Shown here piece after piece: positions 25,638 to 40,000 of a stretch of 64,000 bases of DNA. Positions within the stretch are counted from its first letter, which is position 1. Each line of letters starts with the position of its first letter. The stretch comes from Hofstenia miamia (lineage: Eukaryota; Xenacoelomorpha; Acoela; Hofsteniidae), in assembly GCA_900660155.1 (NCBI GenBank), contig CABFPE010000047.1:2026988-2090987 (forward strand), given 5' to 3'. The position numbers and the translations under genes were made by a program. The notes under the pieces were generated by a model. That model saw nothing but the letters and a program-made list of their open reading frames with translations. It ran no database searches and was not told the origin of the DNA.

Positions 25638-28600
25638 CTAAATAATAAATCTATAGCATAACATCGCACTTCAAGCATTGATCAAGCAAAAAAGTTAAAC
25701 AAAAAAACATTAGTAAATTCCTAAATTTTAAAAACTTAAAAATAATGGTGGCGATCAATTTTTATTTGAAATTTTTATGGAAAGTAATCCTAGAGTCATG
25801 TCATTTTAAATTGAAACATTTTTGTAAACCAAAAAATGACGCTACAACTAGCCTAACTAGATGAATGTAAAACAGTGTTGAACAAGAAGACAAAGACAAT
25901 AGTGCGGAAATTCAAGTAGGAAGGCCTTAACCACAGGCTGAGTAACGCCTCAAAAATCGCGAAATTTCAGTTATGATTTTGAAACAAATTACATTTCATG
26001 GTTTTCGGTTTCTTAGAAGGATTAAAGATTACACCAACTCAGAAAAAAACGAACTATTATACGAGGTATACGTATTCGAGCAAGACATTGCCCTAAGCCA
26101 AGTTACTAATATATCAATCGATTTTCTTCAACAAAATAGGACCCTGCACAACATGGCTACCACAAAGCCAAGATATCAACATTATTGAAAATCTCTGGAG
26201 AAAGTTGAAACATGACCTTAGTAAATAACAAGCCGATATCCAAAGTGCTGACTATTTGTACTCAAACATAAAAAAATCAAGAATTTGATATCCCTGTAGG
26301 AATTCAAAAACTCTATGATTCTTTACCCAAACGACTAATTGCTGTTCGGAGAATGCAGGGTCACTTGAACAAATATTAAATCAAACAATGAAAAGCGCCA
26401 TTAGATTCGATTGTTCAAACAATAATACCACGTTTTATTTAGTCTACATAAACATTATTGCTTTGCAATTATAAAGGACATGACTGTATATCTCACGTTC
26501 GATCTAGTATAATAAACTTCAGGAAATTAATGTATCAAACGGTGGAGCTTTGCGAATAGCTGGAGCTATGTTGGAGAAATCGTATGATTTTGTTATACGT
26601 GCAGCAAATGTGCAGAAAATGGATAGAAAAGAAAATTTGAATATATTGAGCAAAAAATCAAATTACAAATTCAAAATAAACGGTTTATTATTGCCTGACA
26701 TTGTTGCGTCTTTTCAGTAGTACTATCACAATAGATGAAATTGATGATGAAGATGAAATGGCCAGAGCAATGCTATACATAATGATCAAATTCGTTTATC
26801 ATTGGGCTACACTTGCTGTTGAACATGCTAAAGGTAGTGTTCATTTCTGATTTTTGGCAATAATCGCGTAAATGAAACTCTTAATAATTATTTTGAGAGA
26901 TTGGACGATGATGGCTACAAGATTAGTTTTATTTTCAAGTGTTCAAAAGGCATTCCCATCCTCTCTTTTGAAACGTGTTAGAAATAATTTAATAACAGAA
27001 ATGTCCAAGCAATTAGGTCTTTATGAATCGTCTGAGAATTCTTAAATTCTTAGTGCTGGCTGGTGTTTATCCAAAATCTTGTAAAGGCTGAGCCTACAGA
27101 TCTAGTCTAGGTCCAGTACTAACACAGAGAATGCGTCTATCCATCCGAAATGCAAAAACAGAACATGAACCTTGTTTTCATATGTTCTGTGACAAGACTT
27201 CCACCGCACACTGATCTCATTAAGTTGATAAAGAATCCTTTGAACAAAAACAAAATTCATCGATTTGTTTTTTCAATGTGAGACGGATGAACGACATACA
27301 CTTTTTGTCTCCATGTCACAACTAACGGATTTCATGAAGTGTGTCATTCAGAATAATCGAATAAGATCATTGACATCTGAAATAAATATTGCAATTTAGA
27401 TAACGTGGTGGGCATTATCTGAAACATCGAATTTTCTTTCAACGACATTTCATACTTCTATCTTCCTTTTCTAATGATGATATTGAGCCATTGTTTGGTT
27501 CTGAAAGGCAAGCTTCTTGATGTTGCTATTATTTTGTAAAAATAAGTAATTAACACTTGTAACATAATAAAGACGTCGTGGCTCTTATAATTGATTACTC
27601 TGTCAGATTTGTTGATGTCTACACACAGTTCTTCCTCATGTGATGAAGAAATATAGAGTTAAACATCTTAATAGTAGAATATCTCTCATTTGGTTTCAAG
27701 AGCTGAATTATAAAACCACTCAAGTACTACTGTATGCGGGGTACATTCTAACAATATTTCATCTTGAAAAAAATATTGTTCACAACAACACTAGCAAATA
27801 TTACAAGCTAGTAAACATTGTTTTTCTGCAATTTCTATGTAACTCGTTCTTCCTTTAAATTCAAGTGTTATACTTCGCTCATGAACGTCTTCATGACAAT
27901 TCAAGAAACATTTTAAACTTCCGATTTACCAGGCGTCAGTTGACATTGCTACCGTGTTTTAGTCAGCATTATTATGAGTAACTTTGTTAAGAAGTCTCTT
28001 TTTTAGCTACTTGTACAAATAAGGTATAATCTATTCTTGTCCAATACTTAAATGAATAAAAATACTATTTTGTGGTTTGTAGTCTATCTTCAATAAGACG
28101 AAATTAAACAACCATTGCATGGTTTGTAAGTTAAAGAACGCTTTGGTTCATGCTACTTTGTCAATATGGTTAGAACAATTTCACTAGTGGAAATGTATCT
28201 AAAATCTAGCCAATATTTTCGCATTATCAAACTAGACTTCTGACTTTAGACAGAGCACGCCTGAGCGGAACTTGAGTGGATATCTCCAGACAACAAGAAG
28301 TTGAGGTTAGCTGTTGTTGCCATGAACTTTAGACCACTATATTATTTCAACTCCGAGGTATGGGAAGAATCTGAAATTTGTTGCAAAAATCGAATTTTCC
28401 ATTGAAAAAAACGGAAATATTTTTATATAATTCAAACAAATAAATAATTTTTATCACAAATTTTCACCATAACAAGAAAGCACACTTACTCACAGATGTC
28501 TCAAAATCCCACGATCCCCAAATTCCTAATAGGCTGGGAGAAAAGTGTCTGATAATATGGACAAAATGGTTTGTGAGGTTTAAAAAACACAATGGCCATT

Positions 28601-31600
28601 TAAATCAAGTAACACCAAACTTCCTTGATAACTTTATAATGTCAAAACAAGATATCAGTAAGTTCCGCAAAAATGCATATAAACTGGTTTGTAAAATAAA
28701 ATATTCAATATTAAATGAATCCGCATGCTAAAATGTTTCTACAGGAAGAATCATTGAAAAATTATTTGATAAAAATACAGTAATACAACACACAATTAAG
28801 ACATGCTACTTTATAAACGTTCTTTCAATTTAAATTTTTCAGAAGCCAATTGGAAGAGCAAATATAAAAACTTCAAATAACACGTTAGTCTGTTAATGTA
28901 TACTGGTAAAAATTACCTTGTCGGCCAATCATTGATGCCTTAACCGTAGAAACAATTTTCAGTTGCGTTGACAATGTGGGAATTTTAGCGATGATTTGCT
29001 GAAGAGCCTAAATTATAGAAGTAGTAATATTAACATCCTGTTAACAAAAGCGGCTGAGGTATTAACTGCTTTCAGTGGGGTACGCAAGGGTGGTGGAATG
29101 TCCTCATGTTTCCAAATTTAAAATACATTTTAGGCTATATTTTTTCAATATTTTCACACTTTATCCCGACTGAGATATCCCCCAGAAAATTCTGCTGATT
29201 TGTAACACCTATAAAACATAAATTGTCCAAATATGTCTAAACAACTGCACAACACGCATTAGCGTTGATAAAATTAGTCCTCACCAGATCATTCTCTTGT
29301 AATGACACAAAAGTTGAGTAAATTTGAAATTATGTAGTAAACAACAGATTTTTATTTAATCCTAAAGTGGAAATCAATGAGCAGACAAATGCTTCAGCAT
29401 CTAACTACGATTAAGAAAGCAGCACAATACAACCTCTCAACAATATTATTTGTTGCAAGCACATGCTTTGATATAATATCGGAAAAATCGGCTGACACGC
29501 GATTTTTTGGAAGCGCTTTGCGAAGCATTAGTGATTGCGACTTGTGCAACTTTCAACGGATTCAAGTACTTCGTAAGTTTGAGAAAATTCACAGGCTTTG
29601 TTACTAAATCCACCTTAAAAATTTACAATGCAGCATCTCAAAGTGGATTATGTGTGCAATTTGTGATTTGGTCGAAATATAGGCCTAGTATGCCATTTTA
29701 CAGTATTACTGGATTGTAGAATCAAATACCATAGATATAGCCACTAGAGTAAATAAGTTATTAAGGTAAGGATGATCGGATAGAGAATATGTGATCTAAA
29801 ATAAGTTATCATGGAAATAATAGGGTAACAGTGGGGAAAAATGGACAGTAGGGAAAACGGGACAGTACATTGAAATAGAACTCCAGCGTGAGGTAGGTTT
29901 GTTGTGTGCTATCACAATTCATTTTGTTGTTACAGATTAACGAGGTCTCCGAAAAAATATTTTATAAAACGCATTTAATTTATTAAAAAGGAACAATATT
30001 TTGGAAAGGTGAGTTCACTTTTTGATCTTTTTGTCATTATATAAGAGCATAATGTTTGAAATTTTCTTTTAAAATGAATTAGGAACTCCCATTGATGAGT
30101 GCTACATTACACACAATGACATGGTGTCTTGTAATTTATTATGGTGAAATATCATATATTAGTTGTGCTATGAAAAAAAATGAATTTTTGCTTAAGATAG
30201 CATTATATAGGTAATATGGAACACTCAAAATACCTAAGATTTGCAGTACCAGCTATTACATGCATGTATTATTTGTTGTTCTTAATGGATTGTTTCAATT
30301 GGCTTATTTTATGTTCTCCTACAACTTTTAAGGATTTTCACAAAAATTTTAGCTTCCTGTGAGAATATGACAGTCTGTAGATGTAAGTTGAAGTATAAAC
30401 TTTGACGTTGCGTTATAGTCAAACGATCAAAGAGCATCATTAGTTATTTTTAATGTAACACAAATGAATGATTAACTGTGATGATATTAGGATAGGCCTA
30501 CCCATAGAAATATTTATGGTATATCTGTGGACGGTGTTCATATGGAGTGTGCTTTCGCATACATTGTAATAAAGATAGTAGGCCTATGCAAATGGTAACT
30601 TGTAGTTGTCCCGTATGTCAAAGGGAATAGAATTGCCTTGATGAATGTTTAATCAACTATTTTAAATCCCGCAATGATATGACTTAAGTATGTTGGTATT
30701 TTCTATCATATCTAGATTTGAAACTTAATATTATTCAATATTCTTCTTTCAGATGCCAAATTTGCATAAGCGAAGACTACTAGAGGCTCATGGGATCCAA
30801 ACAACATGTAATTGGCAGTTCTGGCAATTCAAAATAAAACTAAGTTTACGATAAGCTGCATCATTTTATGCTGTTTCAAAATCAATTCTTGAAAGGAAAA
30901 TTAAATAAGGTGATGATGACTTTAATGTAAACCTAGGTCGAAAATGTGCTCTGGGAAAGGAAAACGATGCAGAAGTTGAGCAATTTCTTTTGGATATGAA
31001 GGCTGTTGGCTTTGGTTTAAGCCGTCAGGATGTCTGTCATTGCTTATGAGTTCGCAGAGATAAATAAACTGCCTCACAATTTCAATGTTGACTCAAAACA
31101 ATTAGGACGTTTTTGGTTGGAAGGTTTTATCAAACGACACCAAAAAATTTCAGTTAGAAAAGCTGAGGGCTTTTCACGTGCACGTGCCATGAGGATAAAC
31201 AAAGAAGTTGTCAATACTTTCTTCAGCCGATTACAGCATGTTATGGACAGAGAAAACCTCTATCAATGTCCTCAACGAATTTACAATATGGATGAAACTG
31301 GTATGCCATTAATCAATAAGCCTGGAATGGTACTAGCTGCAAAAGGCAAAAAATCTGTTGCTTCGGTAACAACAACTGAAAAGAGAAAATGTCACCGTGG
31401 TTGGATATTGCAATGCTGTTGGAAACTCTGTCCCTCCTTTTGTGAGAATGAAAGGTAAAAGGAAAAAGGAGGAATACAGTGATGGACTCCCCCTGGTTCT
31501 GAACTACATATGTCTGAAAAGGGGTACATGAATAAAGACTTATTTGTGAAGTGGCTTCGTCTTTTCAGACATCATGCAGTCACAAGAAAAGTGCTTTTCA

Positions 31601-34600
31601 TCATTGATGGACACACAACGCATGTGAAAAGTGTTGAGGCATTGAAATATTGTATGGGCAATAACATTACTTTGGTGTGTTTGCCAGGACATACAACAAA
31701 GTATCTACAGCCACTTGATCGGCGGTCGCCTTTCAAACCATTAACCTTAAACAGCCTGGGGATTTTTAAAAATTGTCACGATCCTATAAAAAAATTTTTA
31801 AATGCTTATAATAGCTTAATAGCTATTAATGATGTGCTCAATCTGAAAGCACAATATGATAGAGGAGAGTGTCCTCGCTCATTTTCACTCTAAAACTGCG
31901 ACCTCTGTCTTTGCGCACGGCACGCCTCAATGGGGTTGCAATATTTGTGCACATATCAAGAAACGGTCAAAGTTCTTTGTTGCCTTCAGGGGCTCAAAAC
32001 CTTCTAAATACATTAACACTAGGTATGCAGAGAATTTTTCAAAAATTCGAACATTTCTAAGAAAACTTGTTAATCTATTCAACAATCTCTGTCACAGCAA
32101 TAAGCTTTAATAGAAATTTTCAACATTGCATTAATGTATGTTCCCCAATAGACCTACGCATGCCCCAAGATTTTCAAATTTGGAAAATTCTTGTAAATGT
32201 GGAAAAACGGTTTGTCATTCAAAACGGACGCTAGGCTGTTTAAAGTTAAAGATAAGCTATCAGAATGTAATAAACTCTTTTGTAAGATGTCAACCAGGAG
32301 CAAGTAAAACTAAGTTTAGATTTGGTTGTTTATTCTGTAATGCATGGGATAAGGCTGCTTCTGTTGGAAATGTTACAGCAGGTTTTAAGGCTTGCGGCAT
32401 TAATCCTTTCAATCAGGAAGCTATTCCGGAATGTGCATATGCACCGTCCGAAACAACTGAGAGTAGTTCCAGAAACTGAGGCGAAAGAAAATAACAGAAA
32501 ATGCACTAACAAAAGCACCAACAAGCTCAAATGCTGAAAGTACTATTGGGGATGAACACAGCAGCAACCATTTAACTCTTCAGCATATACGCCATTCCTA
32601 AAATGCACCGAACTAGCAGAAAACAGCAAAGGAAAAAGCAACAAAGTGGAGAGTTGACAACGGATACGTACTTGGCTGAGATTGAAGCTATGGAAGGGAG
32701 CAAAAAAGAACAAAGCTCAAAGCTATCATTGAAAAGACTTTCCCATCAGGAGCTGACAAGGATCTAATTAATTATTGTGGACTATGTCAGGTTTTTAATA
32801 TGATGACGCTGATACGAATTCGATTGAATGCCAACTGTGTTGTTTTTGGTTTCATGAAGAATGTGTGGATGCCGTAGGATCAGTTCATTATATATGTGAT
32901 GAGTGTGAAAGTTAAATTATCTCTTTCTATTTTTCTTAATTTGCATGGATTTTTTATTAAGTCATTATTTTCATTTTTGAAGTCAGTGATAAATTGATGA
33001 TAAAAGGGCTAATTCTTACTGTAATTGAAGGTGGGACTTTGGTCATAGGTCTTAATAAAGTTCTCATACTTTTATAAACAACGATCTAATTGAAATATTC
33101 CCAAAAGGAAAAAATTTAAAATTGATCCTTTTTTAAAAATAACTTGCATTTTAGATTTCTCACCAGATTTTCATTTAAAATAGGAATGAAAGGAATACAG
33201 TAGGCATTTACCATCCCATGTAAATATGCTATATAACAAAATTTTTGTCTTTGTTTGTCAACATACTATTTCTGCAGTTGTAGTATTTCTCTGTTTTTGT
33301 AACTTACATAACAAAAATGGCACGTATGACTCAGACTGTCGTTCGGGCCTTGTCGTTAAAATCATGCATTTTTATTTTCATAAACTTTTTTCTGACAATA
33401 TAGGGAAAGATGTTATTGTATCAACCACTTTAACAAAGTATTTCCCTGCTTTATTTAATTTAACAGTTTTTAAGAAATAGATGAAATACATTTAGTAATC
33501 CTAAGAATATTTCTAACTTTGTGTAGTGTCCCATTTTTCCTAGTTACCCTATATAGAATTTATTATTTACATGAACTTATCGAAGATAATTCTTGTTAAC
33601 TGCTTCTCGCAATACTAAACGTATGATTTAAAAGCACAAAATTTTTCAAAAAACTATAAATGAATTATTAACTATAAATATGAGCCACATAGAATAGTGA
33701 TTAATTGGAATTTCACATTGAGGTATACTTCAATATATGTTGAACAAAATGGTGGCAAAAGCAGCGAAGCACATAATCATACTAATTCAGATATGAATAA
33801 TTCTTTGTCCTAAAAATGGCAAAGCTGCACAAAAAGTATTTTGCCTACTACATGAGTAAACGTTAAAAGAACTTTTTGACTGAAAGTGATGTCTAGAAAA
33901 AAGCTGTGATTATGGAAATCAGATCTATGCTTCTGTTCAGAAGAATTATTGCATTGAACTCACAAATGCTAAAAATATGAGAAGCTAATACAATGCAATG
34001 AAATTCACCTGTCTAAGAGAGCGATCTTGACATTTCTTCGCAATAACAGAAGCTTCTTCATAAACCTCCATGGCTGTGGAAGAGATAAGTTTTGTTAATG
34101 AAATCAAAACGCGCTTGTCGCCACGCTCGCTACTAAAAAGCGAAAAGTTATTCGGCTATTAATAATAATTAAACACATTAAAAGTTTGAAATCAAATGCC
34201 ACACAAAGAATAACTGTTACTGCGATTGATAAAAAAGTAATAAAATTCAAGACTACATTTACTCTAGGGCAAACATATAAATAAATCCACTGCATTTCTA
34301 ATATGCTCCTCAAACAATTTTTGAGTCGAATGAGAACAATTTTTTAATTAAAGCAACAGAAAACTCAAATTAACTTGATACAACATTATGATAAAATACA
34401 CTTCTCAATTTGCGCTTAGGAAGCATTCGGATCGTGATTGATACGAACGCTTGTTTAATTGAACTCTAGCTACAGTAAACGTTGAAACATAATCCGGAAC
34501 TATATCATTTTCTAATAAAAACATGTGGTCGTGAGATGTAATACGAAACTTTAGCTCAAACAAACAACTTCTTACTTCACATTTTGATGAACTTGAGCCA

Positions 34601-35449
34601 TTAATGGAGGCATCTTTTTAGCTGCTGCAATAAGATCATTGCCCGAGGATTGCCAACGTTGAGCGGTCATGTGCAGAGAGTACGCAGCCTGCATGATAGG
34701 TGCATCAACCTCCGGTTCAGGAAATCGCAATAATCTCGTGTCGTCGTTAACCATTGCAAACGTTTCCTCGGGTTTAGCAGATAAATCGATTGACATGACA
34801 GATACATCTAAAATCATTGAGTTAGAATATATGCAAGTCAAAAAAGCATTAATATCACCTTTTACTTTTAAGAAGGGCAATTAAATTTGAAAAACAAAGC
34901 TACAGAAAATCTAATAGCCTCTATACAAATAATCAATATTTAAGAACTTTAGATTTAATTAAATTCAAAATCCAACATTTCTTGACACTTCTTAGACAAA
35001 TACCGAAAACTAAACACATTAAAAAGCATTATATACTAAATGATTTATATACCACCTTAAATGGTACAAAAAACTAAAATGTTACAAAATACAGTGAAAT
35101 GGCCAAAGTTAAGTTTCTCAAGATTGAATGCTACTTTGAAAAACATGAATATGACCTCATCTTAATCAATATAAATTGATAAGAACCAGGAACATATGTT
35201 GTTAACATCAAAGTTAGGCTTAAAATAATTGGCGAAAAATCTAAATATTTCAAATTTGAAATATCTTGGTCTTGTAAATACGTCGATTGTAGCATTAATT
35301 ATGATGAAATTTGCTAAATGAACCATTCTGTAAAAATAGTTTGATGATGATGTAGATTTAATTACTTTTCGAGATTGTAGTATTGATTTCCATACGTTCT
35401 AAAAACGGCTTTCTTTGAAACAAATTTTATATAATCATAAAATTAAATT

Positions 35450-35481
<32 letters not shown>

Positions 35482-36712
35482 AGTATTCGGTGGTATTTAT
35501 TTTTGGAAGCCTCTGTGAAATACCGTACCATTGCCAAAGGTATTCAGGCAAAGCCTTATATATATTATTTCCCTATCAAAAGTGGTTGTCAAAATTTAAT
35601 TGCAGCATACCTGTGGTTAATTTTGATCAAAACAATAATAAACAATATCAACACATATAAACATGAAAACAGATTTCAGATGAATGAAAAACTTCAATAT
35701 CAAAATCTTGTATTTTATATCATTGTATGTAGCTGCCCGAAACAATATTTCCGATACTGTATGTATATATATATATATANAAAACATGTGGTCGTGAGAT
35801 GTAATACGAAACTTTAGCTCAAACAAACAACTTCTTACTTCACATTTTGATGAACTTGAGCCATTAATGGAGGCATCTTTTTAGCTGCTGCAATAAGATC
35901 ATTGCCCGAGGATTGCCAACGTTGAGCGGTCATGTGCAGAGAGTACGCAGCCTGCATGATAGGTGCATCAACCTCCGGTTCAGGAAATCGCAATAATCTC
36001 GTGTCGTCGTTAACCATTGCAAACGTTTCCTCGGGTTTAGCAGATAAATCGATTGACATGACAGATACATCTAAAATCATTGAGTTAGAATATATGCAAG
36101 TCAAAAAAGCATTAATATCACCTTTTACTTTTAAGAAGGGCAATTAAATTTGAAAAACAAAGCTACAGAAAATCTAATAGCCTCTATACAAATAATCAAT
36201 ATTTAAGAACTTTAGATTTAATTAAATTCAAAATCCAACATTTCTTGACACTTCTTAGACAAATACCGAAAACTAAACACATTAAAAAGCATTATATACT
36301 AAATGATTTATATACCACCTTAAATGGTACAAAAAACTAAAATGTTACAAAATACAGTGAAATGGCCAAAGTTAAGTTTCTCAAGATTGAATGCTACTTT
36401 GAAAAACATGAATATGACCTCATCTTAATCAATATAAATTGATAAGAACCAGGAACATATGTTGTTAACATCAAAGTTAGGCTTAAAATAATTGGCGAAA
36501 AATCTAAATATTTCAAATTTGAAATATCTTGGTCTTGTAAATACGTCGATTGTAGCATTAATTATGATGAAATTTGCTAAATGAACCATTCTGTAAAAAT
36601 AGTTTGATGATGATGTAGATTTAATTACTTTTCGAGATTGTAGTATTGATTTCCATACGTTCTAAAAACGGCTTTCTTTGAAACAAATTTTATATAATCA
36701 TAAAATTAAATT

Positions 36713-36744
<32 letters not shown>

Positions 36745-37020
36745 AGTATTCGGTGGTATTTATTTTTGGAAGCCTCTGTGAAATACCGTACCATTGCCAA
36801 AGGTATTCAGGCAAAGCCTTATATATATTATTTCCCTATCAAAAGTGGTTGTCAAAATTTAATTGCAGCATACCTGTGGTTAATTTTGATCAAAACAATA
36901 ATAAACAATATCAACACATATAAACATGAAAACAGATTTCAGATGAATGAAAAACTTCAATATCAAAATCTTGTATTTTATATCATTGTATGTAGCTGCC
37001 CGAAACAATATTTCCGATAC

Positions 37021-37086
<66 letters not shown>

Positions 37087-40000
37087 TGAGAAAGGGCGTG
37101 CATTCACAGCAATAGATTGGGATTACGGTCCTATATCCTAAACGAATTTATTTGTGTCATTTTAAAACATGTGCTTTAAAATATTTTTATGCATATGTAC
37201 TGTCTGAAAATTTAGAATATTTGGGTTATTGTGTAAAACATACTTTGCGTGAAACGACATATTGAAATGATTAAGATCATATGACAATATAATGAAAGAG
37301 TTCTTCCGTTATTTGAATGGATATCTGCTACTGATGAAGCTACCTACAAATCAATTAATATTAAATTGTAGTTTCATGAAAATTGGGATTAACCTGAGCA
37401 AATTTGCCAACAATATCGTTCATCAGTACAATACACTAATAACAAATCAATAAAACTGTAAACAACAAAACATTACACGCCAAGAACAAGTATAAAAACG
37501 GAGATCATACCAGTAGGCGTAGTGACAGGGGGAGGAGGCCTCTCCGGCACTGTTTCAATGTTAAAATTGATATTTGGACATGCAGTATATTGGCTTACGT
37601 CACCAGCTAAACGACAAAAAGAAATGGAGAATACAAGAAATATAACTACCTGGACGGTCAGACTGATAACATGCAAACAATGCTTGTCTTACTTTTTCGA
37701 CATCAGTACGCGCCTAAAGAGTATATATTAGTTTGCGATTTTAACATTTAGTAAGTCTAGGACGTCTTAAGCAAGATTAGAGTACGCAAAAAAGTGTATT
37801 ATTTAAAAAACGCATTAACGTTTAAAACAAAACAACTTTTTCGGTTATGAGGTTAGAAATGAATAAATCCCAATATATTTCTAAACTTTGGATAAAATTT
37901 TATTCCGATTTGAAAAAACAATTTAATAAAACCATTGCAAAAAAGCATACTTAGAAACCGCTGTTTTGAACAAGCCAATCCTGATAAAGAATTCTAGTAA
38001 TTCAACAAAATGGTGTATTGCTGCGAAACCGTCACAATTTATAAAGTAGTAAAAAATTCAGAAATTTAAATTTAAGGACTACAAGAATGAAAAGGTACCT
38101 TCGTGGCTAGTTTTTCAAACTGCTCAAATGAACCTGCATCGCCACGTGCTTCAAAGTTCTTGATTGCTGTAGACATACTTTTAACGTCTAAAATAGAAAT
38201 TTGCACAACAATATTAAAAGGGCTTGCTTAAAATAAATTTCAATAATTTGTAAGAATAAAAAGAAGAAAAATGCACATAAAAATAAAATTCACAAAAAAT
38301 TCATTTTGGTAAAAATATAGGCAGTCATCCAACTTCAATCCTTGAAAAAATAAGTATGGTGATGCAAAACTTCTGTCATGTACAATAAGCTAGGAAATTT
38401 AATATCCAGTGAGACATATTAACAATAAAATGAGTAGAAAATTGAAAATCGCTGTAATTGTTAAATGACTAGATTGAATAATAAATTAAATAGTGAAGTA
38501 TAATTTAGAATCCATTCACCATTTCGCAAATCTTGAGAAGCATCGGTTAGTTTTTGGAAACCTTCAACACCATCCCAATCGTTCAGCTTGCTGTCGCACA
38601 TTTGCACAAGACGAGCCATGCGCTTGCAACCCAAAATTGCTGACTTTGCAGCGGCGTATGTTTCGGAATTATTGAAATCTACTGAACTCTTCTCGAAATC
38701 CTTCGCGAGACTCGCAGCAGTAGCCCCAGCAAAGGATGCGGCATCAACAGATAAATCTACCGCATTCACTAATTCTTCCAAGAAGCTTGAATAATGTTGC
38801 GCCAAATCACGCAAAAACGTAGTCGACGCTTCACATGAAGGATCCCGAAAGACAATGGAAGATGCGCCGACCAGTAAGCGCGAGTATTCACGAATCTATA
38901 ACATTGACTGTGAAAATCTAGAATAATTCTTCTCAACATGGAAAAGGTCAAATGAAGTATCAAATTTAAGGATCAACTGTGTAATTTAAGCTACAACTTA
39001 TAAAGGTTTCCTGAAATTGAAAACACCCAATTTCCGTTTTTTAAATCAAACTCATTGCAATATATTGCACTAATGTACAAAAATAAATAAATTACATTCT
39101 ACAGATATGATAAAAATTGATGGTTTTTTATTAACTTTGTCAAGGAGGTATGGTTGTATGTCCGTTAGCAACATTTCTCAAAACGAAGTAAATTCAACTT
39201 ACTTAAAAATTAATGAAAAGTTTGAAGTGGATCACTGTTTGGTACAATAAAAACGAACGTTTTCACTAACCATAGTTTAAGAATAAATAATAATTTGATT
39301 ATGCAAAGACTAGACGAGGTAATTTATTATCAGGCCAAGATTTGTGCGATCCAAGTGCTTACATAGTTTGAATGAGAGCAGTGTAACAAAAATTGTTCAG
39401 CGTGATTTTTTTTAATGTTTCTATACTAAATCTAAGCTGCAGATTCTAAATATATAAATTATTTGATTACGCCATTATCAGAAAAAAGTTATGAGTGTTT
39501 TCTTACTGTTGATGAGTGAGTTTAACTACTATTTGTTTACAAATTCAATCCTTAATAACCATGGCTCTCTTAACTAAAGGCCTTGAATTCGTACGCCTAG
39601 CAGTTTTGACTGGAGGCCGACCAACAATTGCAAGCAAATTGTTGTGGCCAATAAAATACCGGAAATATATGTTAACCAATGATTTCAAATTACAAAAAAA
39701 ACAATTTTAATTGGGCAGTTGGATAATTCATTGTTTACATGGCGCGATGTTACTCACTCTTGAATTAGTATTTATTAAACTCTCTTAATGCACTAGACAT
39801 CATAGTTTATTAATATGTCATGTGTGATAGTTTTCATTGTGCAACTGATTTAATAATAATTTAGCACTCATTTATTTTTTAGTATTCATTTTAGAAGTCT
39901 TTTATTCCTCTGAAATGATGCGTAACAGGCTGTTTATCAAATTATAAATCACACAGTGAACGCGTTTGTGTTTATCGACTTCCAAAGGAGGAAAATGAAA

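Larger units (their letters stand above)
29823..33549 (+). mobile_element. pogo-type DNA transposon, 3.7 kb (vinculin intron 17)
   Basis: Terminal inverted repeats: the left starts GGGTAACAGTGGGGAAAAAT and the right, reverse complemented, starts GGGTAACTAGGAAAAATGGG. Both ends are flanked by TA, the Tc1/mariner-pogo target duplication. A pogo-family transposase (30753-32915) lies inside, antisense to vinculin, and is itself split by a 489-bp MITE. The element sits within a 5-kb intron and should be removed with it. Confidence 0.88.
34518..37041. repeat. Near-perfect 1,263-nt tandem duplication across a single N
   Basis: 34518-35779 and 35781-37041 agree base for base apart from about one substitution near the (TA)n end. 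They are separated by one N at 35780 inside a TA repeat. Each copy holds vinculin exon 16. The likely cause is two haplotypes or overlapping contigs placed end to end. Confidence 0.85.

Noticed and set aside
34085-34090. Exon 17 starting at the CACAG just before CCATGGAG
   Set aside because: Phase does not match exon 16, and about 20 tail residues would be lost; the upstream acceptor at 34133 restores them ([10 protein letters not shown]...).
34669-36147. Plus-strand frames [16 protein letters not shown]... in both duplicate copies
   Set aside because: Antisense shadows of vinculin exon 16.
37473-37731. Plus-strand frame through vinculin exons 14-15
   Set aside because: It is a shadow of the minus-strand coding exons; the minus strand matches vinculin.
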